Shown: positions 1 to 8,095 of the stretch, in pieces
How positions within the stretch are numbered: position 1 is the first letter of the stretch
How the letters are laid out: each line of letters opens with the position of its first letter
Assembly (NCBI GenBank): GCA_947502145.1
Contig: CANMYO010000002.1
Coordinates: 248,001 to 312,000, forward strand
Reading direction: 5' to 3'
DNA length: 64,000 nucleotides
From: an uncultured Paracoccaceae bacterium
GTDB taxonomy: Bacteria; Pseudomonadota; Alphaproteobacteria; Rhodobacterales; Rhodobacteraceae
The notes under the pieces: model-generated
The model's database searches: none
The model's input: the letters and a program-made list of their open reading frames with translations, nothing else
What the model was told of the DNA's origin: nothing
Made by a program: the position numbers and the translations under genes

Positions 1-760
1 GAAAGACGGTATCGCCATTAATCAGGTGCCGGACCTTGACCAGAACTTCGGCGCGGCCAGCCCCAAGGCGATCTTGGCGCTGATAGACAAACAGGCGGTG
101 ATCGGGGCTGACCACCAGGTCATTGGTGTTATGAAGTGCATCCGCCTTGATCACGATCGGGGCAAATTCTCCAATGGCGCGCAGGGTTGTTTCTCCGATC
201 CAGCGGATTTCCTGCGGACCGTCATCACGGGTCAGCACCCTGTCACCGACCTTGAGGTTTTCGATTGGCACCTGCTGGCCAGAGGCCATTGTGATATGCG
301 TGCCGCGCGTGAAGGAAACGCAGGCGACCTCGGCAAACCGCGTTGTGGCGGCATGGCGATCAAGCCCAACCAAACGATAACCCGTCTTGGCCTGCAATGG
401 CCCGAGCGGCAGCAAGTAAATGGCCTCAACGCCACCCTGTTCAACCTCAACCATGATCAGGATCTCATGCGTCGAACTGTCCGGCGCCATCATCGTTATA
501 CAGCTGTCCATGACGACCTGATTTCCCGCTTTGCCAAGCGGGGAGTTTTCTGCCACCGAAAACCGGCCGTCAGTGGGGTCAATAGCCATCGTCAGATGGC
601 CGCGCGTCGCACCTTCGTCCAGCTGATATATGTCATCCATCACCAGCTCATCCGCGAATGTCAGGCCGTCGCCTGCAGCCACACCGTCGGACACGCGGAA
701 CTGCGCTGAAAGGAAGACAGGAACGGTCTGTTGGCTTGGCGCCTCGGGCGTGTTCGTCAT
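1..760 (-). CDS. Hint domain-containing protein (partial, C-terminus beyond window)
   Basis: These are the first 253 residues of a protein that continues past the left edge. From Cys147 onward it is a Hint (Hedgehog/intein) module. The block IENLKVGDRVLTRDDG lies at about 166-181, and the SPDHR motif with His221 is intact. The first ~145 residues are not recognised. Such proteins are frequent in marine Rhodobacterales, and self-processing or a role in export is presumed from the fold rather than shown. I chose the ATG at 760; an in-frame ATG at 775 would add five residues. A shorter Hint protein lies at 57178-57645. Confidence 0.8.
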   Translation of the reverse strand, partial: MTNTPEAPSQQTVPVFLSAQFRVSDGVAAGDGLTFADELVMDDIYQLDEGATRGHLTMAIDPTDGRFSVAENSPLGKAGNQVVMDSCITMMAPDSSTHEILIMVEVEQGGVEAIYLLPLGPLQAKTGYRLVGLDRHAATTRFAEVACVSFTRGTHITMASGQQVPIENLKVGDRVLTRDDGPQEIRWIGETTLRAIGEFAPIVIKADALHNTNDLVVSPDHRLFVYQRQDRLGAGRAEVLVKVRHLINGDTVF

Positions 761-912
761 CGTGAAACAGCGCATCCGTCTGAGTGAGTGTTGGCCCAAT
801 CTAAGGATAGCGCCATACCGGGTCAACGCATTGAACGGTTTACAGTTCTGCCCTGTTCATACGCTGCGGCTATGCTAGGTTTCCGCGGGACAATGGACAA
901 AGGATGACGGTC

Positions 913-1692
913 ATGGATCTGGGGATAAAAGGCAAGCGGGCGCTGGTTTGTGCAAGCTCTAAAGGTTTGGGCCGGGGATGTGCGGTGGTATTGGCAGAGG
1001 CGGGCGTCGATCTGATTCTGAACGCCCGCGGTGCTGAGGCTCTCGAGGCAACCGCCGCGGAAATTCGCGACCAATACGGTGTCGACGTCGTCACGGTGGC
1101 GGCCGATGTTTCGACCGACGCGGGGCGCGCGGAACTGCTTGCGGTTGCCCAGGGCGTTGATATTCTTGTGAACAATGCTGGGGGGCCGCCTCCGGGTCTG
1201 TGGTCTGAATGGGATCGCACGGATTTCATTGCAGCGCTTGATGCCAATATGTTGGCGCCCATCGCGCTCATGAAAGCATTGTTGCCTGCAATGATGGAAA
1301 AGGGCTGGGGCCGTGTCGTGAACATTACGTCAAGCTCAGTAAAAGCGCCCATTCCGCAATTGGGTTTGTCAAATTCAGCCCGCGCAGGTCTGACGGGGTA
1401 TGTTGCCGGAACCTCCCGCCAGGTTGCGCCCTTTGGCGTCAACATCAACAACCTGTTGCCGGGAATTCACGCGACGGATCGTGCTGCCAGCCTCGACAAG
1501 GGGGTGAGCGAGAGTCAGGGGATCAGCATGGAAGAAGCAAAGGCGCAGCGCAGCGCCACCGTGCCCGCCCGCCGCTATGGCACCGCTGAGGAGTTTGGGG
1601 CGACCTGTGCATTTCTCTGTTCTCAGCATGCAGGGTTTATGGTTGGGCAAAACATTGTCCTTGATGGCGGCTCAATCAACGCAACTATCTGA
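913..1692 (+). CDS. SDR family oxidoreductase with degenerate active site
   Basis: This 259-residue protein has a Rossmann fold of the short-chain dehydrogenase/reductase family. The N-terminal nucleotide site reads CASSKGLGRG (13-22) instead of TGxxxGxG. NNAG is present at 87-90 and a serine-rich ITSSS follows at 138-142. Where YxxxK is expected the sequence is SNSAR (153-157), so both the catalytic Tyr and Lys are missing. This matches a known divergent subgroup resembling beta-ketoacyl-ACP reductases. The substrate is unknown. The ATG at 913 has AAAGGA eight bases upstream; the ATG at 904 directly abuts that site and is less likely. Its stop overlaps the next start (TGATG), so the two are probably coupled. 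Confidence 0.85.
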   Translation: MDLGIKGKRALVCASSKGLGRGCAVVLAEAGVDLILNARGAEALEATAAEIRDQYGVDVVTVAADVSTDAGRAELLAVAQGVDILVNNAGGPPPGLWSEWDRTDFIAALDANMLAPIALMKALLPAMMEKGWGRVVNITSSSVKAPIPQLGLSNSARAGLTGYVAGTSRQVAPFGVNINNLLPGIHATDRAASLDKGVSESQGISMEEAKAQRSATVPARRYGTAEEFGATCAFLCSQHAGFMVGQNIVLDGGSINATI

Positions 1693-2810
1693 TGTCACAA
1701 GGTTTTAGTTTGAAAGACGACCTATTCAACGCTGAAACGGTCGGTCATCTCGCAGGCCTTTTTGACAAGGCCGGCGTGTTCCGTGCCGCACCTTTCGAAA
1801 AAGAGGTGATGGCACTCATGCCGCCGCTCGAACTGAAAGAGCGGATCAACATGATTGCCTCGGTGCTGACCAGGCATCTGCCCACAGACTTTGTCGCCGC
1901 GGCCGATGCGATCCGTTCGGCATTGCCGCCCCCGCTTGATCCGACGCTGTCAGACGATGATTTTGGCAAGTTCATCTATGCGCCGCTCGGCGTCTTTGTC
2001 GAAACACAAGGCATTCAATCTCACGTCGATCTGTCGCTCGATCTGCTTGAGGACATCACGCAACGGTTCTCGATGGAGTTTTCGATCAGGGCATTCCTGA
2101 ATAGCCATCCCGACAGAACGCTCGAACGTCTAGGCGCATGGTGTGATCACGATCACTATCACGTGCGCCGCCTGGTCAGTGAAGGCACGCGGGCCAAACT
2201 GCCGTGGGGCCAAAAGATTGGTATCACCCATAACCAGACCTTGCCGCTGCTTGACCGGTTGCACGGTGATCGCACGCGCTATGTCACACGATCTGTCGCC
2301 AATCATTTAAACGACATCACCAAAACTGATCCCGACTCCGCGTTGAATCGCCTGTCGGACTGGCGCGAGCTAGGCGAACAGAACAGCAAAGAGCTGGACT
2401 GGATGACCCGCCATGCGCTGCGCGGATTGATCAAGGCGGGCTATCCCCCCGCGATGGCGCACCTCGGCTTTGACCCGGGCGTTGCGTTGACGAAAGCAAG
2501 TATAGCGATTTCGCCCAATGTGCTGAGAATTGGTGAATCTGCCGAGATCATCGTCAGCGTGACTCCAAGCGATGACGCCAAGCTGATCGTCGATTATGTC
2601 ATTGATTTTGTGAAATCAAACGGCTCAACCGCGCCGAAGGTGTTCAAGCTGAAAGTGACCGACTGTCAGGCGGGCAAAGCGCTGGTTCTGACCAAGAAAC
2701 ATCTGTTCAAGGCGGGGGCGACGACCTTTACGCATTACCCCGGCGCGCATCGCGTGCAGCTGCAGATCAATGGGCGCAAACTGGCCGCTGCCGACTTCAT
2801 CTTGTCCTAG
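1692..2810 (+). CDS. DNA alkylation repair protein, AlkC-like glycosylase
   Basis: The 372-residue protein resembles AlkC-type DNA glycosylases, which remove alkylated purines such as 3-methyladenine without flipping the base. The first ~230 residues are helical and fit HEAT-like repeats. Residues ~250-372 are beta-rich and include DYVIDFVKSNGSTAPKVFKL, consistent with the Ig-like C-terminal domain that marks AlkC as opposed to AlkD. It starts on the last base of the SDR stop codon, so translation is likely coupled. No adaptive-response regulator (ada) is nearby. The family call rests on recalled motif and domain layout. Confidence 0.75.
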   Translation: MSQGFSLKDDLFNAETVGHLAGLFDKAGVFRAAPFEKEVMALMPPLELKERINMIASVLTRHLPTDFVAAADAIRSALPPPLDPTLSDDDFGKFIYAPLGVFVETQGIQSHVDLSLDLLEDITQRFSMEFSIRAFLNSHPDRTLERLGAWCDHDHYHVRRLVSEGTRAKLPWGQKIGITHNQTLPLLDRLHGDRTRYVTRSVANHLNDITKTDPDSALNRLSDWRELGEQNSKELDWMTRHALRGLIKAGYPPAMAHLGFDPGVALTKASIAISPNVLRIGESAEIIVSVTPSDDAKLIVDYVIDFVKSNGSTAPKVFKLKVTDCQAGKALVLTKKHLFKAGATTFTHYPGAHRVQLQINGRKLAAADFILS

Positions 2811-2865
2811 TGGCCATTCGTTGTTAGGTGAAATCCTGACTGAAACACTCAAGGTCTTGCCCGCC

Positions 2866-3933
2866 ATGTCTATTCCTCGGCTCGAGATTGCACAAATCTC
2901 AAAGACCTATGATGGCCGTCAGATCGTGGACGACGTGGCGTTGCGGGTCATGCCGGGGCAGGTGACCTGCCTCCTTGGTCCTTCGGGCTGTGGCAAGTCG
3001 ACAACCTTGCGGATCATCGCCGGGGTTGAGATGCAGGACAGCGGGTCCATTCACGTGGATGGCAAGCTGGTGTGTGACACGGTCACCCGCGTCCCGCCCG
3101 AGGGGCGCGGCATCGGGTTGATGTTTCAGGATTTCGCGCTGTTTCCCCATTTGACCGTTGCACAGAATGTTGCGTTTGGACTGCGGGGCAGGGATAGCGG
3201 TCCGCGGGTCAAAGAGCTTTTGGCAAAGGTTGGCATGTCCCGGCACATTGACCGCCACCCCCACGAACTGTCGGGTGGTGAACAGCAGCGTGTCGCGCTT
3301 GCCCGCGCGCTTGCGCCGCGTCCGCGTGTGATGCTGATGGACGAACCGTTTTCCGGCCTTGATGACCGTCTGCGCGATGATATTCGCGACGAAACGCTGG
3401 ATGTGCTGAAAGAGGAAAACGCCGCTGTTCTGTTGGTCACGCATGAACCGGCCGAGGCGATGCGCATGGCAGACGAAATTGCCTTGATGCGCAATGGCCA
3501 GATTGTGCAAAGCGGCGCACCCTACAATATCTACAATGCGCCAGTCGATCTGGCAGCCGCAGAGTTCTTTAGCGATATCAATGTTATATCTGGCAAAGTT
3601 GAAGGGGCGTTGACGCAAACACCCTTCGGCCAGTTCTTGGCACCCGGGGTGCCCGACGGGACCGAGGTTGATATCTGCATCCGCCCGCAACATTTGAAGA
3701 TCGAATTTGACCGGGATGGTCGCGGGCCCAGACCAACCGCAAAGGATGGAACGGCGGCGCGTGGCATCGTGCAACGGGCGCGGTTCATGGGGGCAGTCAG
3801 CCTGGTTGAGTTCAAGATGGATCATGACGGGTCGATCATGCGGGCGCAGGTGCCATCTGTGTTCCTGCCCAAGCCGGGCACGCCGCTTTGGATCTTGATT
3901 AGCCGCAATCGCTGCTTCGTCTTTACGCGCTAG
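2866..3933 (+). CDS. ABC transporter ATP-binding protein (FbpC/PotA-like)
   Basis: This is a 355-residue ABC ATPase of the importer type. The Walker A motif is GPSGCGKST, the signature is LSGGEQQR, Walker B is VMLMDEPFSGLD, and the switch histidine sits in LLVTHEP. The last ~110 residues fit a TOBE regulatory domain, as in iron(III), spermidine or sugar importer ATPases. No permease or solute-binding protein is adjacent, so the substrate cannot be inferred. The ATG at 2866 removes a 32-residue extension that would overlap the AlkC-like gene. Its stop codon shares CTAG with the stop of the convergent DUF1289 gene. Confidence 0.88.
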   Translation: MSIPRLEIAQISKTYDGRQIVDDVALRVMPGQVTCLLGPSGCGKSTTLRIIAGVEMQDSGSIHVDGKLVCDTVTRVPPEGRGIGLMFQDFALFPHLTVAQNVAFGLRGRDSGPRVKELLAKVGMSRHIDRHPHELSGGEQQRVALARALAPRPRVMLMDEPFSGLDDRLRDDIRDETLDVLKEENAAVLLVTHEPAEAMRMADEIALMRNGQIVQSGAPYNIYNAPVDLAAAEFFSDINVISGKVEGALTQTPFGQFLAPGVPDGTEVDICIRPQHLKIEFDRDGRGPRPTAKDGTAARGIVQRARFMGAVSLVEFKMDHDGSIMRAQVPSVFLPKPGTPLWILISRNRCFVFTR

Positions 3934-4172
3934 CCCTGGCTGTCCTGACGCTGGCGACCGGCCCGGCCCCCACGCCTACGGCGCAGCTTTCCGCGCCGCT
4001 CTTCCAATGTCGCCATGATCGCTTTGCGTTCTGCCGGGCTCAAACGGGACCACGCACCAATTTCTTCAATAGTTCGCAGACAACCGGTGCAAAGCCGTTC
4101 CTGCGGGTGGATGACGCAGATCTTGACACAGGGACTGTCGATTTCGTCGCGTTGCCAGATTTCATCACTCAT
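3930..4172 (-). CDS. DUF1289 domain-containing protein
   Basis: This small basic protein of 80 residues carries four cysteines in the DUF1289 arrangement (SPCVKIC followed by LCTGCLRT), suggesting a metal site, and then the block WSRLSPAERKAIM. The C-terminus is arginine-rich. The function is unknown. The ATG at 4172 was chosen because it overlaps the ruvX stop by 8 bases and starts at the conserved domain; an upstream in-frame start would intrude on ruvX. It is the last gene of the ccmI-ruvX-DUF1289 run. Confidence 0.85.
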   Translation of the reverse strand: MSDEIWQRDEIDSPCVKICVIHPQERLCTGCLRTIEEIGAWSRLSPAERKAIMATLEERRGKLRRRRGGRAGRQRQDSQG

Positions 4173-4644
4173 GTGGTTGCCCCAGAAAGGCCAGCCGGTC
4201 CAACAAACCTTGCAGAATGAATGCAGCGGCAACGTGATCAATCACTTCTGCGCGCCGTCGGCGCGAGGTGTCAGCCTCCAGCAGCGCACGTTCGGCGGCA
4301 ACTGTAGACAGTCGCTCATCCCAAAAGGTGATGGGCAATGGTGTCAGTTTTTCAAGGTTGCGGGCGAAGGCGCGGGTTGCCTGGCAGCGCGGCCCCTCAG
4401 TTCCATCCATATTCATTGGCAACCCCAGAACAAGCCCAGCGACTTCGCGGTCCTGACAGATTCTGAGCAACGCCGCAGCGTCGACACCGAATTTCTTGCG
4501 TTTGATGGTTTCAAGCGGCGTCGCAACGGTGCGCATCCGATCAGAGGTAGCAACGCCCAGCGTCACAGTGCCAAGATCCAATCCGGCCAGCGCACCAAAT
4601 CCCGGCAATGTGCTGGCAAAGGATTCTGGGGTTTCACAGATCAT
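4165..4644 (-). CDS. ruvX: Holliday junction resolvase-like / pre-16S rRNA nuclease
   Basis: The 159-residue protein belongs to the YqgF/RuvX family with an RNase H-like fold. The first acidic motif is LDLGTVTLGVATSD (about 22-35), followed by LVLGLPMNMDGTEG and FWDERLSTVAAERAL. In E. coli YqgF takes part in 16S rRNA 5' maturation. Its ATG lies inside the ccmI stop (ATGA overlap, 4641-4644), which points to translational coupling. Confidence 0.9.
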   Translation of the reverse strand: MICETPESFASTLPGFGALAGLDLGTVTLGVATSDRMRTVATPLETIKRKKFGVDAAALLRICQDREVAGLVLGLPMNMDGTEGPRCQATRAFARNLEKLTPLPITFWDERLSTVAAERALLEADTSRRRRAEVIDHVAAAFILQGLLDRLAFLGQPHE

Positions 4645-5834
4645 TCCGTCAGCCCGGCGCTTTTTGCAGCCTCGGTCAGCAGGGCCAGCGCCTCAGGGTC
4701 CCTGAAGACGGTTTGTGCCTCTCCCCAGATTGCGCGGGCGGTGTCGGTTTCACCTAACACGCCATAGGCCGTGATCAATCGGGCCCAGTCGTCGACGGGG
4801 CCACCTTCATTGGCCAACCGATCCGCAAGACCGGCCACCATATTGCGGACCATGGCGTCACGGTCCTCGGGGCTCATCTGCTCGGCGTTGGCGATGTCGG
4901 CGGCAGAGGGGCCCGCCGTGAGTGGGATTGTATAGTCAATCCCTGTGCGCGCAGCGGCGCCCTCGATCCGTGCTTTGGCAAGGGCACTGTGATAGCTGTC
5001 GGGGCCGGTTTCGACCAATGGCCGCCAAAGTCGGAACGCGATGTCAGACCGCCCGGTCTGGTCATAAAGGGCGCCCAGATGATAGCGCGCAGCAATATTC
5101 GTTTCGTCGTTCACAAGGATAAGCCGGATCAGCTGTTCCGCCTCGGGTGAGATCTGTCCGTTCGCCGCCAGCGCGTACAGATCCAGCAGGCGCTGCATAT
5201 CCAGCACGGTCGCCTCATCTGCCTTGATGCGCAATACATTGATCTGCGCCTCAGCTGCGGCTGAAAAGTTGCGCAATTCACTCTCGTGATAGGCCAGCAG
5301 TTCCCAGCCTTTCAAGTCGTCCGGCCGTTCAGGCATCAGGGCCCTAAGTTCAGCGACAGAGGCAAGGTGTTCCTCGGTTGCCGTTTCGGGTGGGGGAATG
5401 TCCGGGGCCTGCGCCGCCATTTCCGCCTGTGACGGACGGTTTTCGCGCAGTTCATCGGCCAAGGCAAACCGCTCGGCCAACGGCTGGTCAGGCGTGCCGC
5501 GCGCGCCAATTTGCCAATAGATCGCCCCCGACAGGGTTAACATGATGGCGCCTATCGCCACCGCGAGCGCTGTGCTGTTCCCCGAAATAACGGTGTTGCT
5601 GTCCGCCTTGGACGCTGCCAACAATCGGCGCGCGATTTCGGTGCGCGCGCGTTCGGCTTCTTCGGCGTCCAGAACGTCACGCGCCAAATCGCGATCGACC
5701 TCTGCCAGCTGTGCCTTGTAGATATCCACCTCTGGGGCGTTGCTATTCGCGTTGTCGGATGCGCGCAGCAAGGGACGCGCAACCAAGGTCGCGACGCAGA
5801 TCGTCAATCCTGTGACAATCACCCAAAACAGCAT
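4641..5834 (-). CDS. ccmI: c-type cytochrome biogenesis protein CcmI
   Basis: CcmI, 397 residues, is a membrane chaperone that presents apocytochrome c to the heme ligation complex. Two hydrophobic segments lie at about 1-20 and 90-110, separated by a cytoplasmic loop rich in Ala, Glu and Arg. The periplasmic C-terminal part has TPR-like helices (WELLAYHESEL, RYHLGALYDQTGR). The other ccm genes of the window (ccmABCDG) lie some 27 kb away at 32.8-35.5 kb. It heads a minus-strand run with ruvX and the DUF1289 gene. Confidence 0.9.
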   Translation of the reverse strand: MLFWVIVTGLTICVATLVARPLLRASDNANSNAPEVDIYKAQLAEVDRDLARDVLDAEEAERARTEIARRLLAASKADSNTVISGNSTALAVAIGAIMLTLSGAIYWQIGARGTPDQPLAERFALADELRENRPSQAEMAAQAPDIPPPETATEEHLASVAELRALMPERPDDLKGWELLAYHESELRNFSAAAEAQINVLRIKADEATVLDMQRLLDLYALAANGQISPEAEQLIRLILVNDETNIAARYHLGALYDQTGRSDIAFRLWRPLVETGPDSYHSALAKARIEGAAARTGIDYTIPLTAGPSAADIANAEQMSPEDRDAMVRNMVAGLADRLANEGGPVDDWARLITAYGVLGETDTARAIWGEAQTVFRDPEALALLTEAAKSAGLTE

Positions 5835-6027
5835 TGCATTCCCCTGATGTCCTGCGTTCTACCTAACCACGTCGCGCGATAAGGAAAAGGCCACGCGTGG
5901 TCACAAATGCGCGCCAGTTGATCGCATGTCGCAAAACTTGCCCCGCGTGCCGCTGTGGGTATCATTCGCAAGCGCATGTCAGGCCAATAAGGGCGCTAAG
6001 ACAGGGTGCCTTGCGGGAGATTCGACC

Positions 6028-7272
6028 TTGAAGCGTTATTCAGCCTTTGCCATCGCGCGCGAAGCCTTTCGCCAGCATCAGGGCTGGGAACGGGCATGGC
6101 GTTCACCCGCGCCCAAATCATCGTATGACGTGGTAATTGTCGGTGCCGGTGGCCACGGACTTGCGACAGCGTATTACCTGGGCAAGAACTTTGGAATCAC
6201 CAATGTCGCCATTATCGAAAAGGGCTGGCTTGGCGGCGGCAATACCGGGCGCAATACCACGATCATCAGGTCGAACTATTTGCAGGACCCCTCGGCTGCG
6301 ATCTACGAAAAGGCGCGCAGCCTTTACGAAACGATGAGCCAGGACCTGAATTACAATGTCATGTTCAGCCCGCGCGGCGTGATCATGCTGGCACAGACCG
6401 AACATGAGGTGCGGGGTTATAAGCGCACCGCACATGCCAATAGTCTGCAGGGGGTGTCCACGGAATGGATATCGCCGGCGCGGGTCAAGGAACTGTGCCC
6501 TATCATGAATATCGACGGCCCGCGCTATCCGGTGCTTGGTGGCTTGTGGCAGGCGCGCGGCGGCTCGGCCCGTCACGATGCGGTCGCCTGGGGCTATGCA
6601 AGGGCCTGTTCGGACATGGGAATGGACGTCATCCAGCAGTGCGAAGTGACCGGTGTCATGACGGAAGCGGGCAAGGTCAACGGCGTCAATACAACCAAGG
6701 GTGACATTTCGTGCAACAAACTTGGCATGGTTGTAGCCGGGCACGCCTCGGTTCTTGCATCAAAGGCCGGGTTCCGACTGCCAATTGAATCGGTCGCGCT
6801 TCAGGCGCTGGTCTCAGAGCCGATCAAACCCTGCATGGATGTTGTCGTGATGGCCAACACTGTGCATGGCTATCTGTCGCAATCTGACAAGGGTGAGATG
6901 GTCATCGGCGGCGGGACAGACGGCTACAACAACTACACGCAGCGTGGATCATTCCATCATGTTGAGGAAACCGTACGCTCTTTGATTGAAACCTTCCCGA
7001 TGCTTTCGCGGCTCAAGATGCTGCGTCAATGGGGCGGCATTGTCGATGTGACTGGCGATCGCTCTCCCATCCTGTCCAAGACGCCGATCGAAGGTGTTTT
7101 TGTCAATTGTGGCTGGGGCACCGGCGGGTTCAAGGCGATCCCGGGCTCTGGCTGGGCGATGGCAGAGCTGATCGCAAAGGGGCAATCCCCATTGACCGAT
7201 GAATTCAGTATGTACCGTTTTGGTGAAGGCAAATTCATCGACGAAAGTGTTGCGGCAGGGGTCGCGCACTGA
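6028..7272 (+). CDS. soxB: Sarcosine oxidase subunit beta
   Basis: SoxB is the flavin subunit of heterotetrameric sarcosine oxidase, which demethylates sarcosine to glycine with transfer of the one-carbon unit to tetrahydrofolate. The FAD motif is VVIVGAGGHGLATAYY (35-50). His183 in ARHDAVAW lies where the covalent FMN-binding histidine of known SoxB proteins sits. The C-terminus carries the NCGWGTGGFKA block. I place the start at a TTG at 6028 (GGGAGA upstream), giving 414 residues, the usual family length and N-terminus (MKRYSAF). An upstream ATG at 5926 would add 34 unlikely residues. Confidence 0.92.
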   Translation: MKRYSAFAIAREAFRQHQGWERAWRSPAPKSSYDVVIVGAGGHGLATAYYLGKNFGITNVAIIEKGWLGGGNTGRNTTIIRSNYLQDPSAAIYEKARSLYETMSQDLNYNVMFSPRGVIMLAQTEHEVRGYKRTAHANSLQGVSTEWISPARVKELCPIMNIDGPRYPVLGGLWQARGGSARHDAVAWGYARACSDMGMDVIQQCEVTGVMTEAGKVNGVNTTKGDISCNKLGMVVAGHASVLASKAGFRLPIESVALQALVSEPIKPCMDVVVMANTVHGYLSQSDKGEMVIGGGTDGYNNYTQRGSFHHVEETVRSLIETFPMLSRLKMLRQWGGIVDVTGDRSPILSKTPIEGVFVNCGWGTGGFKAIPGSGWAMAELIAKGQSPLTDEFSMYRFGEGKFIDESVAAGVAH

Positions 7273-7438
7273 TGAGAAGCTTGGCTTTTGAGCGGGATGC
7301 AAGTGCTTCGGCAGGGATTGGCGCAGTGAAACCGGCCCAGTTTGCCAGCCGTCGCCGATTCCGTCCGGGGAATTCCGCTTATCTGGTGTTGGGTCCGCAA
7401 TGCTCTTTGATGTTCCTACCTGAAAAGGAGGATCCAAC

Positions 7439-7636
7439 ATGGTTGATTACACCACCAAAGAAACCGGCGGCAGCGGCGTTGCGCTTTATCTCATTGCAGG
7501 GATCATCGTTCTTGTCTTGCTTTACGCCATATTCGCCGGCGGCGGCGGGACAACGGCAGGCGACCCGGCTTCGCTGCTTGACGAACCTGCGGCAGCGCCG
7601 GTTGCCGACGACGTCGCGCCTGTCGCGACGGAATAA
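7439..7636 (+). CDS. Small single-pass membrane protein inside the sox operon
   Basis: This 65-residue protein has one hydrophobic segment at about 14-33 and an acidic tail rich in Ala, Pro and Asp. I do not recognise the family. A strong Shine-Dalgarno AAGGAGG (7425-7431) sits seven bases before the ATG, which supports translation. It lies between soxB and soxD, where sox operons usually have only a short spacer, and a hairpin follows it. It could be a membrane tether or an unrelated insertion; the sequence does not decide. Confidence 0.65.
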   Translation: MVDYTTKETGGSGVALYLIAGIIVLVLLYAIFAGGGGTTAGDPASLLDEPAAAPVADDVAPVATE

Positions 7637-7661
7637 CTACACGCAACGCTCACGGATCGGA

Positions 7662-7688
7662 GGCGGGCGCAGGGATGCGTCCGCCTTT
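7662..7688 (+). terminator. Hairpin after small membrane-protein gene
   Basis: The arms GGCGGGCGCA (7662-7671) and TGCGTCCGCC (7676-7685) pair over ten bases with one G-U, around a GGGA loop, followed by TTT. It may terminate or attenuate transcription between the small gene and soxD. The short T run makes full termination doubtful. Confidence 0.45.
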
Positions 7689-7765
7689 GGCGTGTTTGCA
7701 AGGTCTGTGCATGGTTTGACGACGCGTTGTGCATCATTTGTGTTCCCAGCTTTTGAGGCCCGCCC

Positions 7766-8095
7766 ATGTTGATCCTGCATTGCCCTTACTGCGGCGTGGA
7801 TGTTGACGAAACTGACCTCCACGCAGGCGGAGAGGCACACCTCCACCGCGAATCGACCGGGTCATCGGACCAGGACTTCGAAAACTACCTGTTCATGCGC
7901 GAGAACCCAAAGGGCGTCCATTTTGAACGCTGGCAGCATGCCTTTGGCTGCGGCAAATGGTTTCTTGCCGCGCGATGTACAACGACGCTTGAAGTGTTCG
8001 GCACCTATTCTGCCCAGACGACTGAGCCGCCGCAAGACATTCAAGACGCAATAACACATAAGCGACAAGGTTGGTCCTGGAGGAATTTCGGATGA
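7766..8095 (+). CDS. soxD: Sarcosine oxidase subunit delta
   Basis: SoxD, 109 residues, is the small zinc-binding subunit of heterotetrameric sarcosine oxidase. The start is typical (MLILHCPYCGV), with Cys6 and Cys9 as zinc ligands and further ligand candidates in HAFGCGKWF. The C-terminus has the GWSWRNFG ending that follows residues contacting the other subunits. The soxA ATG overlaps its stop (ATGA), so the two are coupled. Confidence 0.92.
   Translation: MLILHCPYCGVDVDETDLHAGGEAHLHRESTGSSDQDFENYLFMRENPKGVHFERWQHAFGCGKWFLAARCTTTLEVFGTYSAQTTEPPQDIQDAITHKRQGWSWRNFG

Noticed and set aside
26-709. A 227-codon plus-strand frame at the left edge
   Set aside because: The minus strand reads as a clear Hint domain protein over the same bases, which was preferred.
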